This document shows, in pieces, positions 32,187 through 42,232 of a stretch of 64,000 nucleotides of DNA. The DNA lies in contig JAFAWQ010000026.1 in the NCBI GenBank assembly GCA_019241645.1, positions 1 to 64,000 on the forward strand, given 5' to 3'. Position 1 is the first letter of the stretch; each line of letters opens with the position of its first letter. Below the pieces are notes generated by a model. That model did not search any database. It was not told where the DNA came from and worked only from the letters and a program-made list of their open reading frames with translations. The position numbers and the translations under genes were made by a program. Origin of the DNA: Alphaproteobacteria bacterium. GTDB taxonomy: Bacteria > Pseudomonadota > Alphaproteobacteria > Micropepsales > Micropepsaceae.

Positions 32187-33530
32187 ATGCGTTATTTGCC
32201 TCTCACCGGTGATGATCGTGCGGCCATGCTCGCGAAGATCGGCGCGCCCAATATCGATGCGCTGTTCCGTGACGTGCCGTCTGCGGCCGTCGTCAGCCGA
32301 AGCGCTTTCGATCTGCCGGATACTCAGGGTGAGCTTGAAGTAGAACGCGGGCTGTCGCGTATTGCGGCACGAAATGTAGCCGCTGGCTCGGTGCCGTTTT
32401 TCTGCGGCGCCGGCGCTTATCGGCACCACGTTCCCGCTGCTGTCGATCATCTGATCCAGCGCTCCGAATTTCTTACCTCGTACACGCCGTACCAGCCAGA
32501 GATCGCGCAGGGCACGTTGCAATATTTGTTCGAATTCCAGACGCAGGTGGCGCTGCTGACCGGCATGGAGGTGGCGAACGCCTCGCTATACGACGGCTCC
32601 ACTGCGACCGCCGAAGCTGTGTTGATGGCGCAGCGGCTTACGAAGCGGCCGAAGGCTGTTCTCTCCGGCGGTCTGCATCCGCACTACGCGGAGACGGTAG
32701 AGACGCTTGCGAGCCTTTCTGGAGAAGTGGTTCGCGCGCCGATCACACCTGGAAAGGCCGAGGATTTCGCGGCACAGATCGACAATCAGACGGCCTGTGT
32801 CGTCGTACAGAGCCCGGATGCGTTTGGCCTGATCCGGGATTTGCGCCCCATCGCGGAGGCGGCGCATGCCAAAGGCGCGCTGCTGATTGCTGTTGTAACG
32901 GAAGTCGTATCGCTCGGGTTGCTGGAGCCGCCGGGACACCAGGGGGCCGACATTGTCGCGGCGGAAGGGCAATCGATCGGCAACGGGTTGAATTTCGGTG
33001 GGCCCTATGTGGGTCTCTTCGCCACTCGAGAGAAATTCATCCGTCAGATGCCGGGCAGGCTCTCCGGTGAAACGGTGGACGCGAACGGCAAGCGCGGCTT
33101 CGTGCTCACGCTTTCGACCCGCGAGCAGCACATCCGTCGCGAAAAGGCAACCAGCAACATCTGCACCAATTCCGGACTCTGCTGTCTCGCTTTCACGATT
33201 CATCTGTCGCTGCTCGGGGAAGAAGGGTTCGTTCGGCTGGCGCGCGCCAACCATGCGCGAGCCTCTGCACTTGCTGACAGGCTGTCCAATATCAAAGGCG
33301 TGGAGCTCGTTACGCCGAACTTCTTCAACGAATTCACGATCCGATTGCCAAAGCCCGCCACAAGTATCGTTGATGCGTTGGCCGACAAGCGAATTATCGC
33401 CGGTGTTCCCGCACCGCGTCTTTGGCCGCAGGAACGCGACCTCCGTGATCTCCTCATTGTCGCAGCCACCGAAACGGCGAGCGATGAAGATTGCGACGCG
33501 CTGGTCAAAGCGCTCTCGGAGGTGTTGTGA
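32187..33530 (+). CDS. gcvPA: Glycine dehydrogenase (decarboxylating) subunit 1
   Basis: A 447-residue N-terminal half of the split P protein, which decarboxylates glycine with PLP in complex with GcvPB. Typical start M-R-Y-L-P-L-T-x-x-D, then [42 protein letters not shown] and [11 protein letters not shown]. The split form is common in alphaproteobacteria. Its stop overlaps gcvPB by one base (TGATG). Confidence 0.96.
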   Translation: MRYLPLTGDDRAAMLAKIGAPNIDALFRDVPSAAVVSRSAFDLPDTQGELEVERGLSRIAARNVAAGSVPFFCGAGAYRHHVPAAVDHLIQRSEFLTSYTPYQPEIAQGTLQYLFEFQTQVALLTGMEVANASLYDGSTATAEAVLMAQRLTKRPKAVLSGGLHPHYAETVETLASLSGEVVRAPITPGKAEDFAAQIDNQTACVVVQSPDAFGLIRDLRPIAEAAHAKGALLIAVVTEVVSLGLLEPPGHQGADIVAAEGQSIGNGLNFGGPYVGLFATREKFIRQMPGRLSGETVDANGKRGFVLTLSTREQHIRREKATSNICTNSGLCCLAFTIHLSLLGEEGFVRLARANHARASALADRLSNIKGVELVTPNFFNEFTIRLPKPATSIVDALADKRIIAGVPAPRLWPQERDLRDLLIVAATETASDEDCDALVKALSEVL

Positions 33531-35098
33531 TGCCGATGAACGCACAAGGGCGTCCCAGCGCGCCGGGTTCGGCGAAGCAACCCGAGATCCCAACGATTTC
33601 CGGAGACCGCGGGCTCGATCACGAAGAAGCGCTGATCTTCGAACTGGGACGCGAAGGCGTCACAGGCGTCGATATTCCGGACGTGCAGGTTTCGGACAAG
33701 CGTCTTGGTAACTCGCGTCGCCGAGGACGAATTGGATTGCCCGGCCTCTCGGAGCCCGAGGTCGTCCGCCACTACGTGCGGCTGTCGCGCATGAACTACG
33801 CGATCGACTCTGGACTATATCCGCTCGGCTCCTGCACGATGAAGCACAATCCGCGGCTCAACGAGAAGATGGCCCGGCTGCCGGGTTTTGGCGACGTGCA
33901 TCCGCTGCAGCCGCAACAAACCGTGCAAGGTGCGCTGCAGTTGATCTCGGAACTGATGCGTTGGCTCACGACGTTGACCGGTATGCCAGCTGTCGCCATG
34001 TCGCCAAAGGCTGGTGCGCATGGCGAACTGTGCGGCCTGCTTACGATTCGTGCAGCGCTGGAAGCGCGCGGCGAAAAGCGAACCCGCATTCTGGTGCCGT
34101 CGTCCGCACACGGAACGAACCCTGCCACGGCCGCGCTTTGTGGCTTCCGCGTCGATGAAGTGCCGGCTACCGAAGACGGCCATGTCGATGCGGATGCCTT
34201 GGAGGCGAAGCTCGGGCCTGATGTCGCTGCCATCATGCTCACCAATCCCAACACCTGCGGGCTGTTCGAACCGCGGGTCAAGGAAATGGCCGATGCCGTG
34301 CATGCGGTCGGCGGCTATTTCTATTGCGATGGCGCCAATTTCAACGCGATCGCCGGCCGGGTGAAACCTGGTGATCTCGGCGTAGATGCCATGCACATCA
34401 ACCTGCACAAGACCTTCTCGACACCGCATGGCGGCGGGGGGCCGGGAGCCGGGCCGGTGGTGCTTTCCGCCGCGCTCGCACCTTACGCGCCGTTGCCGCT
34501 GCTGCTGCAGGATGGCGACAGGCTGCGGCTGATCGAGGAACGCGGCGCATTGCCAGCCGAGGCCAAGCCGTTTGGCCGGATGTGCGCCTTCCACGGCCAG
34601 ATGGGCATGTTCGTGCGGGCCCTGGCATACATGCTCTCCCACGGCGCCGATGGCATCCGCCAGGCGAGCGAAGATGCCGTGCTCTCGGCCAATTTCATTC
34701 TGGCGTCGCTCAAGGACGCGATGAGCGCGCCGTTCGGCGATGGCCCCTGCATGCACGAGGCGCTGTTCGACGATTCATTCCTGGAAGGCACCGGCGTCAC
34801 CACGCTCGATTTCGCCAAGGCGATGATCGACGAGGGTTACCATCCGATGACGATGTACTTCCCGCTGGTCGTGCACGGCGCGATGCTGATTGAGCCGACG
34901 GAATCGGAATCGAAGGAATCGCTGGATCGCTTCATCCATGTGCTACGCGCGCTGGCGAAAGAGGCGAACGCCGGAAAGCGCGAGCGGTTCGAAGGCGCGC
35001 CGCACTACGCGCCTCGCCATCGCCTCGATGAAACCGCTGCCGCCCGCAAGCCGATCTTGCGCTGGCGCCGGCCAGACCTACCGCAAGCAGCGGAATGA
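33530..35098 (+). CDS. gcvPB: Glycine dehydrogenase (decarboxylating) subunit 2
   Basis: A 522-residue PLP-bearing half of the P protein. The Schiff-base lysine lies in N-L-H-K-T-F-S-T-P-H-G-G-G-G-P-G. Other marks are L-Y-P-L-G-S-C-T-M-K-H-N-P-R, H-G-T-N-P-A-T-A-A and L-T-N-P-N-T-C-G-L-F-E. The start is the ATG overlapping the gcvPA stop; 13 further codons upstream are inside gcvPA. Its own stop overlaps the next gene (ATGA). The L protein (lpd) is not in this operon. Confidence 0.96.
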   Translation: MPMNAQGRPSAPGSAKQPEIPTISGDRGLDHEEALIFELGREGVTGVDIPDVQVSDKRLGNSRRRGRIGLPGLSEPEVVRHYVRLSRMNYAIDSGLYPLGSCTMKHNPRLNEKMARLPGFGDVHPLQPQQTVQGALQLISELMRWLTTLTGMPAVAMSPKAGAHGELCGLLTIRAALEARGEKRTRILVPSSAHGTNPATAALCGFRVDEVPATEDGHVDADALEAKLGPDVAAIMLTNPNTCGLFEPRVKEMADAVHAVGGYFYCDGANFNAIAGRVKPGDLGVDAMHINLHKTFSTPHGGGGPGAGPVVLSAALAPYAPLPLLLQDGDRLRLIEERGALPAEAKPFGRMCAFHGQMGMFVRALAYMLSHGADGIRQASEDAVLSANFILASLKDAMSAPFGDGPCMHEALFDDSFLEGTGVTTLDFAKAMIDEGYHPMTMYFPLVVHGAMLIEPTESESKESLDRFIHVLRALAKEANAGKRERFEGAPHYAPRHRLDETAAARKPILRWRRPDLPQAAE

Positions 35099-35571
35099 AG
35101 GTAGACGGCCGACCTGATATTTTTCTTGATCTCCGAGCGCGGGCTCTCGGCGTCAAGCCTTCAGACTTGAACCTGAATTTTTTGCCTCCAGACGCTGCCT
35201 ACGGCGCATTGATGGACCTGAACATCAACGGCGCTCACGCTTCCGTGGTCGGGTTTAGCAATGGCGAAGCAAGTATTTATCTCAGCAGTGGTGGCGGCTT
35301 CATTGGCGGTGGCCAGCGTGCGGCCGTATCTTCCGCAGCCAAAGCATTTGTGACCGCCGCCTCAAATATACGTTCCCAACTGAAACCGGTGTCCCGATTC
35401 CATCTGCCAAATGACGGAATAACGAGTTTCTACGTTATCACACCAGAGGCTGTGCTGTTCGGCGAGGAATGGGACGATCAATTAACGAGCGGGAATTCTC
35501 CGTTTCGTCCGCTGTTCTCGGCTGGGCAAGACGTTATTAGCGCATATCGAACTTTGCCGATCACACCATAG
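35095..35571 (+). CDS. Unknown protein translationally coupled to gcvPB
   Basis: A 158-residue protein of predicted alpha/beta fold without signal peptide or transmembrane segment. A Gly-rich turn (S-S-G-G-G-F-I-G-G-G-Q) is followed by an Ala-rich helix and a T-S-F-Y-V-I-T-P-E-A-V-L-F strand. The start ATG overlaps the gcvPB stop, so it is expressed as the last gene of the glycine-controlled operon. I do not recognise the family; the coupling may reflect operon hitch-hiking. Confidence 0.6.
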   Translation: MKVDGRPDIFLDLRARALGVKPSDLNLNFLPPDAAYGALMDLNINGAHASVVGFSNGEASIYLSSGGGFIGGGQRAAVSSAAKAFVTAASNIRSQLKPVSRFHLPNDGITSFYVITPEAVLFGEEWDDQLTSGNSPFRPLFSAGQDVISAYRTLPITP

Positions 35572-35574
35572 GCG

Positions 35575-35602
35575 AAAAAAAACCCCGCTGTTTCCAACGG
35601 GG
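35575..35602 (-). terminator. Rho-independent terminator of the pentapeptide-repeat gene
   Basis: Read on the reverse strand, arms CCCCGTTG and CAGCGGGG form an eight-pair stem (one G-T pair) closed by a GAAA tetraloop, followed directly by eight T. It lies 32 bases beyond the stop of the reverse-strand gene at 35634. It also faces the end of the gcv operon, but there is no T-run in that direction. Confidence 0.9.
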
Positions 35603-35633
35603 GCAAGTCAGGGTGTCACTCAGGTAAAGAAAA

Positions 35634-36095
35634 TTACGAGCAGGTCTTCGCCTTCAATCCGGCGGGGACCCTGGTTTCGGAATCAGCGCAGGCGCGATCG
35701 AGCTGCTTCTGGGTCAGGCCGCGCGCGCGGGACATATCTGTGCCTTTGATCGACGCAATCGAAAGATCGGCGCCGGTGAAATCGGCATCATCTACCTTGG
35801 CATGCGCCAGATTGGCACCGGCGAGATCCGTGTTGCGAAAAGAAGCGCCGCGGAAATCCGCGTAGGACATGCACATCAGCACAAGCTTGGCGCCGTCGAA
35901 CGTCGCGCCCTGAAGATTTCCGGTCTTCACGCACTGATTTGTCAGGTCGGCGCCGGACAGATCGCAGTTCGGGCAATCGCGTTTGCCCGCCTTGATCGAA
36001 TCCACAGCCACGCGATCAGGCGACACCGCGACCACCGGAGTTAGGTGCGGTGCCTGGGCCGTGACGCTGGCGAGGATGAGAAGGGCCGAGAGCAT
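35634..36095 (-). CDS. Exported pentapeptide-repeat protein
   Basis: A 153-residue protein with a signal peptide (1-14, ending TAQA). The mature part begins with a short Cys-containing segment (R-D-C-P-N-C) and continues as about eight A(D/N)LxG-type pentapeptides (D-L-S-G-A-D-L-T-N ... A-D-F-T-G-A-D-L-S), which should form a right-handed quadrilateral beta-helix. A short capping tail with two Cys ends the protein. Small periplasmic relatives are common in alphaproteobacteria; the function is unknown. Confidence 0.8.
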   Translation of the reverse strand: MLSALLILASVTAQAPHLTPVVAVSPDRVAVDSIKAGKRDCPNCDLSGADLTNQCVKTGNLQGATFDGAKLVLMCMSYADFRGASFRNTDLAGANLAHAKVDDADFTGADLSIASIKGTDMSRARGLTQKQLDRACADSETRVPAGLKAKTCS

Positions 36096-36225
36096 GGAAC
36101 GTTTCGTATCGGGACGCGCGGCAGACGCCTCGCAATCCCCATGCCGCCTCGCCTTAAAAACTACAGAAACGGTGATAACGACTGCTCCAGCGGCGAGTCG
36201 AGCACAACATTTTGCGGTTGCTAGC

Positions 36226-36253
36226 GAGGGGAGGGAATCCCCTCCTCATTTTT
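36226..36253 (+). terminator. Orphan terminator-like hairpin
   Basis: Arms GAGGGGA (36226-36232) and TCCCCTC (36238-36244) around GGGAA, followed by CTCA and five T. No forward-strand gene ends upstream of it within 650 bases, so it could close an unannotated small RNA from about 36100. It could instead be an imperfect end for the reverse-strand gene at 36290. The loop-side CCCCTCCTC resembles anti-Shine-Dalgarno stretches of some alphaproteobacterial sRNAs. Confidence 0.35.
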
Positions 36254-36289
36254 CGCCATTCAAATCATTCAATTCGGCGGGCGGCGTCT

Positions 36290-36619
36290 TTAGAAGGTCC
36301 GGCGTAGCTTGTGGCGCGCGGGCGCCATGCCGGCCTGTTTCATTCGATGCTTCACCAGGCTCACGACTGTATTCTTTGGGCGCTTGGGCCGCGCGGTGCC
36401 TTGCGCCTCTTCGGCAACAAGTTCCAGGATGGGGACGGTGCCGCATCGCGCAGTTAAGTGCGCAATATCCTCAGCCACAATCCGCCCGGAAGATTCCGCT
36501 AGGATCAGCGCCACCTCCTCGAATTCGGCATCGACGCAGCCTTCGTCCTCCAGCGCGATGGAGTAGCTGAACAGCTTCGCGCCGGAAGGGTCGAACACAT
36601 CTACAAGCTTGTTGGGCAT
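36290..36619 (-). CDS. Small cytoplasmic protein of unknown function
   Basis: A 109-residue protein lying 28 bp downstream of nrdJ on the same strand. It is acidic in the first half (A-L-E-D-E-G-C-V-D-A-E-F-E-E-V-A) and strongly basic at the end (V-K-H-R-M-K-Q-A-G-M-A-P-A-R-H-K-L-R-R-T-F), with no membrane segment. It could be cotranscribed with nrdJ. I do not recognise it. Confidence 0.55.
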   Translation of the reverse strand: MPNKLVDVFDPSGAKLFSYSIALEDEGCVDAEFEEVALILAESSGRIVAEDIAHLTARCGTVPILELVAEEAQGTARPKRPKNTVVSLVKHRMKQAGMAPARHKLRRTF

Positions 36620-36647
36620 GGCTGCCTCCGAATCGGTACCTATTCTA

Positions 36648-39600
36648 TCAGCTGCAGCCGCTGGTCGAACCGCAGGTGTTGCATTTCATGCAGGTGCCGT
36701 TGCGCACCAGGGTGAAGTTTCCGCAGGAGCCGCAGGCGTCGCCCTCGTAGCCTTTCATGCGGGCCTCAGCCACGCGCCTCTGCTGAATATCACGGTTGTT
36801 CGTGGTGGCGAGGCTCGCCGTGATCGACGTTACGATCTCGCCGACAGGGTTGGCCGCCTTGAGAACTTCGCCGCGGATGGCCCGCATCTGTGCCTCGAAC
36901 GCATCTATTTCATTTTCCAGTTCTTCCTCGATGACCACCGGTTCCGCTGCCAGAGCGGACATCGCAGTGTGGATTTCCGCGACGGGCTCGGTGTTCTCGA
37001 TCACCAACATCTTTGGAGCAGCGCTTCCGCGTCCCACGAAAGGCCGTCCGCGGACGAAGCCGGTGGATGCCATGCGGGCCAGCGTCTGCGCGATTTCACT
37101 CGCGGCATCTGGCGTGCCTGCCCCCGCGTCGCCGTGGCCGAGATCTTCGTCATGGGCCGGAGGCACATGGGCGAGGTCATTTCGCCCCAGATACGAAACC
37201 GCCAGCTCGCGGAAAATGTAGTCGAGTACCGATGTCGCGTTCTTGATGGAATCGTTGCCGATCACGAGACCCGCCGGCTCGAAGCGGGTGAAGGTGAAGG
37301 CGTCGACGAATTCCTCCAGCGGCACGCCGTATTGCAGGCCGATGGAGATCGCGATGGCGAAATTGTTCATCAGCGAGCGGAAGGCCGCGCCTTCCTTATG
37401 CATGTCGATGAAGATTTCGCCGGCGCGGCCATCCTCGTACTCGCCCGTCCGCAGATAGACCTTATGGCCGCCCACCACCGCCTTCTGCGTGTATCCCTTG
37501 CGGCGGGCGGGCAGGCGCTCGCGCTCGCGATGGCGCACCACACGTTCCACGACCTTTTCGACGAGACGCTCGCTGACGATGGCGGCGCGCTGCATCGGCG
37601 GTTGTTCCAGCAGGTCGTCGTCCACATCGTCGTCGAACGAGAGCACCTGCGAGGCAAGGGGCTGGCTGAGCTTGGAACCATCGCGATAGAGAGCGTTGGC
37701 TTTGAGCCCAAGCTTCCACGACAGCATGTAGCTCTCGCCGCACTCCTTGACCGTCGCCGAGTTCGGCATGTTGATGGTCTTGGAAATGGCGCCGGAAATG
37801 AACGGCTGCACCGCCGCCATCATGCGGATGTGGCTTTCCACCGACAGCGAACGCTTGCCAATCCGGCCGCAGGGATTGGCGCAATCGAACACCGGCAGGT
37901 GCTCATCCTTGAGGTGCGGGGCGCCTTCCAAGGTCATGGCGCCGCAAACATGGAGATTGGCGGCTTCGACGTCCGCTTTTGAGAAGCCCAAGACCTTCAG
38001 CATGTCGAAATCAAGCGAATCGAGATCGGCGATCGCGATGCCCAGAACGTCGGTGCAAAATGCTTCGCCAAGCGTCCATTTGTTGAACACGAAGCGGATA
38101 TCGAAGGCGGATTCGAGCGCCGCCTCGATCTTTGCGATTTCTTCCTCCCCGAAGCCCAGCGTACGCAGGCGCGCATGCGTGATGCTGCCCGGATTTCCGT
38201 CGAAAGTACCGTGACCCACGGCATAGGCGACGATCTCGTCGATTTCCGCCCGGCTGTAGCCGAGCGTACGCAGCGCTTCGGGGACGCAACGGTTGATGAT
38301 CTTGAAGTAACCTCCGCCGGCCAGCTTTTTGAATTTCACAAGCGCGAAGTCGGGCTCGACTCCGGTGGTATCGCAATCCATCACCAGGCCGATGGTACCG
38401 GTGGGCGCAATGACGGTGGCCTGCGCGTTGCGAAAACCAAATTCTTCACCCAGTTCTAGAGCTTCGTCCCAGGCTTTGCGCGCAGCAATAGACAATTCCG
38501 CCTGTGCAATTGCTGCATGATCCAAAGGAACGGGAAGGGTGGCGAGCGATTCGTAGCCGCTGTTTTCGCCGTGTGCCGCGCGACGGTGATTGCGGACGAC
38601 ACGCAACATCTGCTTCCGGTTGGCCGTGAATTCCGGGAAGGCACCCAGCTCGCCTGCCATTTCCGCGCTGGTGGCGTAGGAAACACCGGTCATCACGGCC
38701 GACATCGCTGCCGCAATGGCGCGGCCCTCGCGCGAATCGTAGGGAATGCCGGCCGCCATCAGCAGGCCGCCAATGTTGGCATAACCAAGTCCCAAAGTGC
38801 GATAGTCGTATGACAGCTGCGCAATTTCGCGCGACGGGAATTGCGCCATCATCACGGAAATTTCAAGAACGAGGGTCCACAGGCGTACCGCGTGTTCGAA
38901 CGCTGGCACGTCGAACACCATTCGTCCGTCAACTTCGGTGCGGAACGCCATCAGGTTCAGCGAGGCGAGGTTGCACGCCGTATCGTCCAGGAACATGTAT
39001 TCCGAGCATGGATTGGACGCGCGAATCGGTCCGCCCGCGGGGCAGGTATGCCAATCGTTGATCGTGGAGTGGAACTGGATGCCCGGATCGGCGCACGACC
39101 ATGCCGCACGCGATACGGAATCCCAAAGATCGCGGGCCTTGAGCGTCTTCGCAATGCTGCCGTCGCGGCGATGCGTGAGATTCCACTCCTCGTCGTTTTC
39201 CACGGCGCGCAGGAATTCGTCTGTTACGCGCACCGAGTTGTTCGAATTTTGCCCCGCGACCGACAGATACGCTTCCGAGTCCCAGTCGGTGTCGTAGGTA
39301 CGGAATTCGATCTGCTCGTAACCCTGTCTGGCAAAGGCGATGGCGCGTTCGATGTAGTTGTCCGGAATCATCGCCTTTCGCGCGGCTTTCACTTCACGCC
39401 GCAACGCCGGGTTCTTTTTCGGATCAAAGCAATCGTCGCCTGAACCTTCGCAGTTAATGCACGCGCGCACCACCGCGTTCAGATGCTGCGCAGCCAGCTT
39501 TGAGCCCGCCACCAGCGCTGCGACCTTCTGCTCTTCGATCACCTTCCACTCGATGAACTGCTCGATATCGGGGTGGTCGATGTCGACAATAACCATCTTG

Positions 39601-40406
39601 GCGGCGCGCCGCGTGGTGCCGCCAGACTTGATGGCGCCGGCAGCCCGATCGCCAATCTTCAGGAAGCTCATCAGGCCGGATGATTTTCCACCCCCCGACA
39701 GCTTTTCATCTTCGCCGCGCAAGTTGGAAAAATTGGTGCCGGTGCCCGAGCCATATTTGAAAAGACGCGCCTCGCGGGTCCACAAATCCATGATCCCGCC
39801 GTCGTTGACGAGATCGTCCTTGATGCTCTGGATGAAACAGGCGTGCGGCTGCGGATGCTCATAGGCCGTATTCGATTTGGTCAGCCGTCCGGTGACGTGA
39901 TCGACATAGTAGTGGCCTTGGCTCGGGCCATCGATTCCGTAGGCCCAATACAGACCGGTGTTGAACCACTGCGGCGAATTCGGGGCAGCTTTTTGAGTCG
40001 CGAGCATGAAGCACAGCTCGTCGTGGAAAGCGCGAGCATCCGATTCAGTGTCGAAGTAGCCGCCGATCCAGCCCCAATAGGTCCAGGTACCGGTCAGACG
40101 ATCGAACACCTGCTTGGCTGAGTTTTCGCCGCCGGTTTCCGGCCCAGCCGCTTTCCTGCGCCACAGCCAAGACGGAACGCCTTCCTGCGGGACCGGATCG
40201 AGCTTTAAGGGCACGCCCGCCTTGCGGAAATACTTCTGGGCCAGCACGTCGCAGGCGACCTGGCTCCAGTCGGCCGGCACTTCAATTTCGGTCTGCTGGA
40301 AGACGGTGGAACCGTCGGGATTGCGGATTTCGCTAGCTGCCGCCCGAAACTCGATCTGTTCGTATGGCGATTGGCCTTCCGTCGTGAACTGGCGCCGAAT
40401 ACGCAT
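36648..40406 (-). CDS. nrdJ: Adenosylcobalamin-dependent ribonucleotide reductase (class II)
   Basis: A 1252-residue class II reductase making deoxyribonucleotides with a B12-generated thiyl radical. The glycyl/thiyl barrel motifs include [45 protein letters not shown] and [16 protein letters not shown]. The C-terminal zinc ribbon (C-G-S-C-G-N-F ... C-M-K-C-N-T-C-G) and redox tail C-S end the protein. The start is set at M-R-I-R-R-Q-F; 43 further in-frame codons upstream are unlike the family. No recognisable cobalamin riboswitch precedes it. Confidence 0.96.
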   Translation of the reverse strand: MRIRRQFTTEGQSPYEQIEFRAAASEIRNPDGSTVFQQTEIEVPADWSQVACDVLAQKYFRKAGVPLKLDPVPQEGVPSWLWRRKAAGPETGGENSAKQVFDRLTGTWTYWGWIGGYFDTESDARAFHDELCFMLATQKAAPNSPQWFNTGLYWAYGIDGPSQGHYYVDHVTGRLTKSNTAYEHPQPHACFIQSIKDDLVNDGGIMDLWTREARLFKYGSGTGTNFSNLRGEDEKLSGGGKSSGLMSFLKIGDRAAGAIKSGGTTRRAAKMVIVDIDHPDIEQFIEWKVIEEQKVAALVAGSKLAAQHLNAVVRACINCEGSGDDCFDPKKNPALRREVKAARKAMIPDNYIERAIAFARQGYEQIEFRTYDTDWDSEAYLSVAGQNSNNSVRVTDEFLRAVENDEEWNLTHRRDGSIAKTLKARDLWDSVSRAAWSCADPGIQFHSTINDWHTCPAGGPIRASNPCSEYMFLDDTACNLASLNLMAFRTEVDGRMVFDVPAFEHAVRLWTLVLEISVMMAQFPSREIAQLSYDYRTLGLGYANIGGLLMAAGIPYDSREGRAIAAAMSAVMTGVSYATSAEMAGELGAFPEFTANRKQMLRVVRNHRRAAHGENSGYESLATLPVPLDHAAIAQAELSIAARKAWDEALELGEEFGFRNAQATVIAPTGTIGLVMDCDTTGVEPDFALVKFKKLAGGGYFKIINRCVPEALRTLGYSRAEIDEIVAYAVGHGTFDGNPGSITHARLRTLGFGEEEIAKIEAALESAFDIRFVFNKWTLGEAFCTDVLGIAIADLDSLDFDMLKVLGFSKADVEAANLHVCGAMTLEGAPHLKDEHLPVFDCANPCGRIGKRSLSVESHIRMMAAVQPFISGAISKTINMPNSATVKECGESYMLSWKLGLKANALYRDGSKLSQPLASQVLSFDDDVDDDLLEQPPMQRAAIVSERLVEKVVERVVRHRERERLPARRKGYTQKAVVGGHKVYLRTGEYEDGRAGEIFIDMHKEGAAFRSLMNNFAIAISIGLQYGVPLEEFVDAFTFTRFEPAGLVIGNDSIKNATSVLDYIFRELAVSYLGRNDLAHVPPAHDEDLGHGDAGAGTPDAASEIAQTLARMASTGFVRGRPFVGRGSAAPKMLVIENTEPVAEIHTAMSALAAEPVVIEEELENEIDAFEAQMRAIRGEVLKAANPVGEIVTSITASLATTNNRDIQQRRVAEARMKGYEGDACGSCGNFTLVRNGTCMKCNTCGSTSGCS

Positions 40407-40786
40407 ATTGCCCCCGTTGCTCCTGTTCCTGCAGGCGACACGAATTCCCACGCCGGCGGACATGACGGCCGCGGTCCGGCTGAAACGGAACTTCAAGTCT
40501 CCAGATGTTGTGTCGCGTTCAGCGACAGCCACCAAGTATGGATACGGCTTAGGGCAACATGCAAGAGGAAATTGGTAAACGGAATTTTGTTACCGCCGTG
40601 GCCCCCCACCGAATCCGAGCAAAATGGCTGTGGTCAAGGAGACCGGCTGGTCTGCCCGCAAAAATTTTTTTCCACACGGGTGACATTCTTGTGGGTGGAG
40701 TGTGGAGGGAAAGGGCGGGGCGTTCGGTGTCTTGGAAAAGCAGTGCGGACTTCTATATTCGCGCACGGTCTGAAGACGGCTCCGCA
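40407..40786. other. 380-bp intergenic region between divergent nrdJ and NDUFA12 genes
   Basis: No gene supported. It holds an A/T block (A5T7 at 40660-40671) and an inverted repeat TCCACAC (40671-40677) / GTGTGGA (40700-40706), with a second GTGGGTGGA between them. This could be an operator for nrdJ, which is often under NrdR control, but the arms do not match a NrdR box that I can recall with confidence. No GCCACTG-type B12 box was found on either strand. Confidence 0.3.
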
Positions 40787-41170
40787 ATGAAACAATGGCT
40801 CCTGATGCTTTTCGTGTGGTGGCGCGGCGCCACATGGGGGACCCTTCTCGCCACTAGGCTGTATGGGCGATTCGTAGGTGCCGACGAATTCGGCAATCGC
40901 TACTACCAGAACGCGTCCGGAAGCCGGCGTTGGGTCTTGTACAATGGTACCGTCGAGGCCAGCCGGGTCCCGCCCGACTGGCACGGTTGGCTGCATTTCA
41001 CATTCAAAGAGCCGCCCACCATCGCCCCGTTAAAGCCCAAATCGTTTGAAAAGCCGTACATTCCGAATATGTCCGGCACGCTGGGTGCATATCGGCCCGA
41101 GGGTAGCCTCGCCGCTCAAGGCGTCAGAGCACCCACCACGGCCGATTACGAACCCTGGTCGCCGGAGTGA
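40787..41170 (+). CDS. NDUFA12-type NADH:ubiquinone oxidoreductase accessory subunit
   Basis: A 127-residue complex I accessory subunit (B17.2 family), shared by mitochondria and alphaproteobacteria. Family marks are W-W-R-G-A-T-W-G-T near the N-terminus, G-x-D-E-F-G-N-R-Y-Y-Q, R-R-W-V-L-Y-N-G-x-V-E-A-S-x-V-P-P-x-W-H-G-W-L-H and the Y-x-P-W-x-P end. The ATG at 40787 is the only start matching the family. It begins the usual NDUFA12-MlaD-DUF2155 group; main nuo genes are outside the window. Confidence 0.93.
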   Translation: MKQWLLMLFVWWRGATWGTLLATRLYGRFVGADEFGNRYYQNASGSRRWVLYNGTVEASRVPPDWHGWLHFTFKEPPTIAPLKPKSFEKPYIPNMSGTLGAYRPEGSLAAQGVRAPTTADYEPWSPE

Positions 41171-41180
41171 GCTGAAACGC

Positions 41181-41699
41181 ATGCGCAACAATAATCTCGT
41201 CGAAACGCTCATTGGCGCGGTTGTGATTGCCGTCGCCGTCGGGTTCCTCGTCTTCTCCTATTCGACGACGAGCATGGGCGGGTCATCCGGCTATTCGGTC
41301 GAGGCGCGATTCTCCAGCGCCGATGGCGTAACCGCAGGAACGGATGTCCGCCTGCACGGCATCAAGGTCGGAACTGTTTCGGGCGTGGATTTGGATCCGA
41401 AAACATATCTTGCGATCGTGCGGCTCAGCATCCGCGGCGACATTCCGATTCCCGATGATTCATCAATCAAGGTGACATCCGCGGGGCTTTTGGGAAATTC
41501 CTATCTCTCGATCCAGCCCGGCGGCAGCCCAAAGAATTTGCCCCCCGGCGGGCAGCTCGCGAACACGCAGGGTTCCGTGGACATCATGGGGCTGATCGGG
41601 CGAGCCATCTACGGCAATACGAATAGCGCAGGCAGCAACGGTAGCGGTGGTTCTGCCGGCGCCGCTGCTGCCGCGAAGAGCGCGCCGGAGCATCCGTGA
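41181..41699 (+). CDS. mlaD: MlaD-like phospholipid-binding MCE protein
   Basis: A 172-residue inner-membrane protein of the Mla phospholipid transport pathway, which maintains outer-membrane asymmetry. One N-terminal transmembrane helix (10-28) is followed by an MCE domain (about 37-115): Y-S-V-E-A-R-F-S-S-A-D-G-V, G-T-D-V-R-L-H-G-I-K-V-G-T-V, and the S-A-G-L-L-G-N-S-Y-L-S-I segment. A Ser/Gly/Ala-rich tail ends it. The other mla genes are not here, a common situation in alphaproteobacteria. Its stop overlaps the DUF2155 gene by four bases. Confidence 0.9.
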   Translation: MRNNNLVETLIGAVVIAVAVGFLVFSYSTTSMGGSSGYSVEARFSSADGVTAGTDVRLHGIKVGTVSGVDLDPKTYLAIVRLSIRGDIPIPDDSSIKVTSAGLLGNSYLSIQPGGSPKNLPPGGQLANTQGSVDIMGLIGRAIYGNTNSAGSNGSGGSAGAAAAAKSAPEHP

Positions 41700-42232
41700 A
41701 GATTCACAGCGTCGCGGCCCACGCAGGGATACTGGTTGCCGCTGCATTGTGCCTGGGGGTTCCTCAGGTTCGCGCCCAAAGGCAATTGACTGTCGAAGAT
41801 GCCGTAGCCGGAAAGGACGGCATCAAGCGCATCGTGATTCTGCGCGGCCTGGACAAAATTACGGCGCGCGCCAGCACGATTTACGCACCCATTGGGGTGC
41901 CTGTAAAATATGCGACCCTGACGATCACCGCTCGCTATTGCTATTCGACGCCGATTACCGAAACGCCGGAAACCACGGCGTTTCTCCAAATCGTCGATCA
42001 CCGCCCGGATCAACCGGAACGCAAGCTGTTTTCCGGATGGATGTTGGCTTCCAGCCCGTCGCTCAATGGCATGGAGCATCCGCTCTATGATGTCTGGGTG
42101 ATCAGCTGCAAAACGAACCAGCCCGGCCAGCAGGCCCCGACGGTTGCATCGACGACGCCGGTGAAGCCCAAATCACCCGACGCCGGGGCCAACGAAAAGC
42201 TGCCTGACTTGCCGGAGGGTGCCGGACAGTAA
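41696..42232 (+). CDS. Exported DUF2155 protein
   Basis: A 178-residue periplasmic protein with a signal peptide (1-27, ending VRAQ) and the DUF2155 core. That core includes [12 protein letters not shown]-x-T-P-x-x-E-x-P-E-T-T-A-F-L and K-L-F-S-G-W-M-x-A-S-S-P-x-L-N-x-M-E-H-P-x-Y-D-V-W-V-x-x-C. The last 45 residues are a Pro/Ala-rich tail. Its final 148 bases overlap the end of aat on the opposite strand. Two Cys could form a disulfide. Function unknown. Confidence 0.88.
   Translation: MKIHSVAAHAGILVAAALCLGVPQVRAQRQLTVEDAVAGKDGIKRIVILRGLDKITARASTIYAPIGVPVKYATLTITARYCYSTPITETPETTAFLQIVDHRPDQPERKLFSGWMLASSPSLNGMEHPLYDVWVISCKTNQPGQQAPTVASTTPVKPKSPDAGANEKLPDLPEGAGQ

Noticed and set aside
36609-37982. 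A 457-codon forward frame antisense to nrdJ
   Set aside because: Overlaps the conserved C-terminal part of nrdJ completely and has shadow-like composition.
40407-40786. A cobalamin riboswitch before nrdJ
   Set aside because: No GCCACTG-type box or B12 core pattern was seen on either strand.
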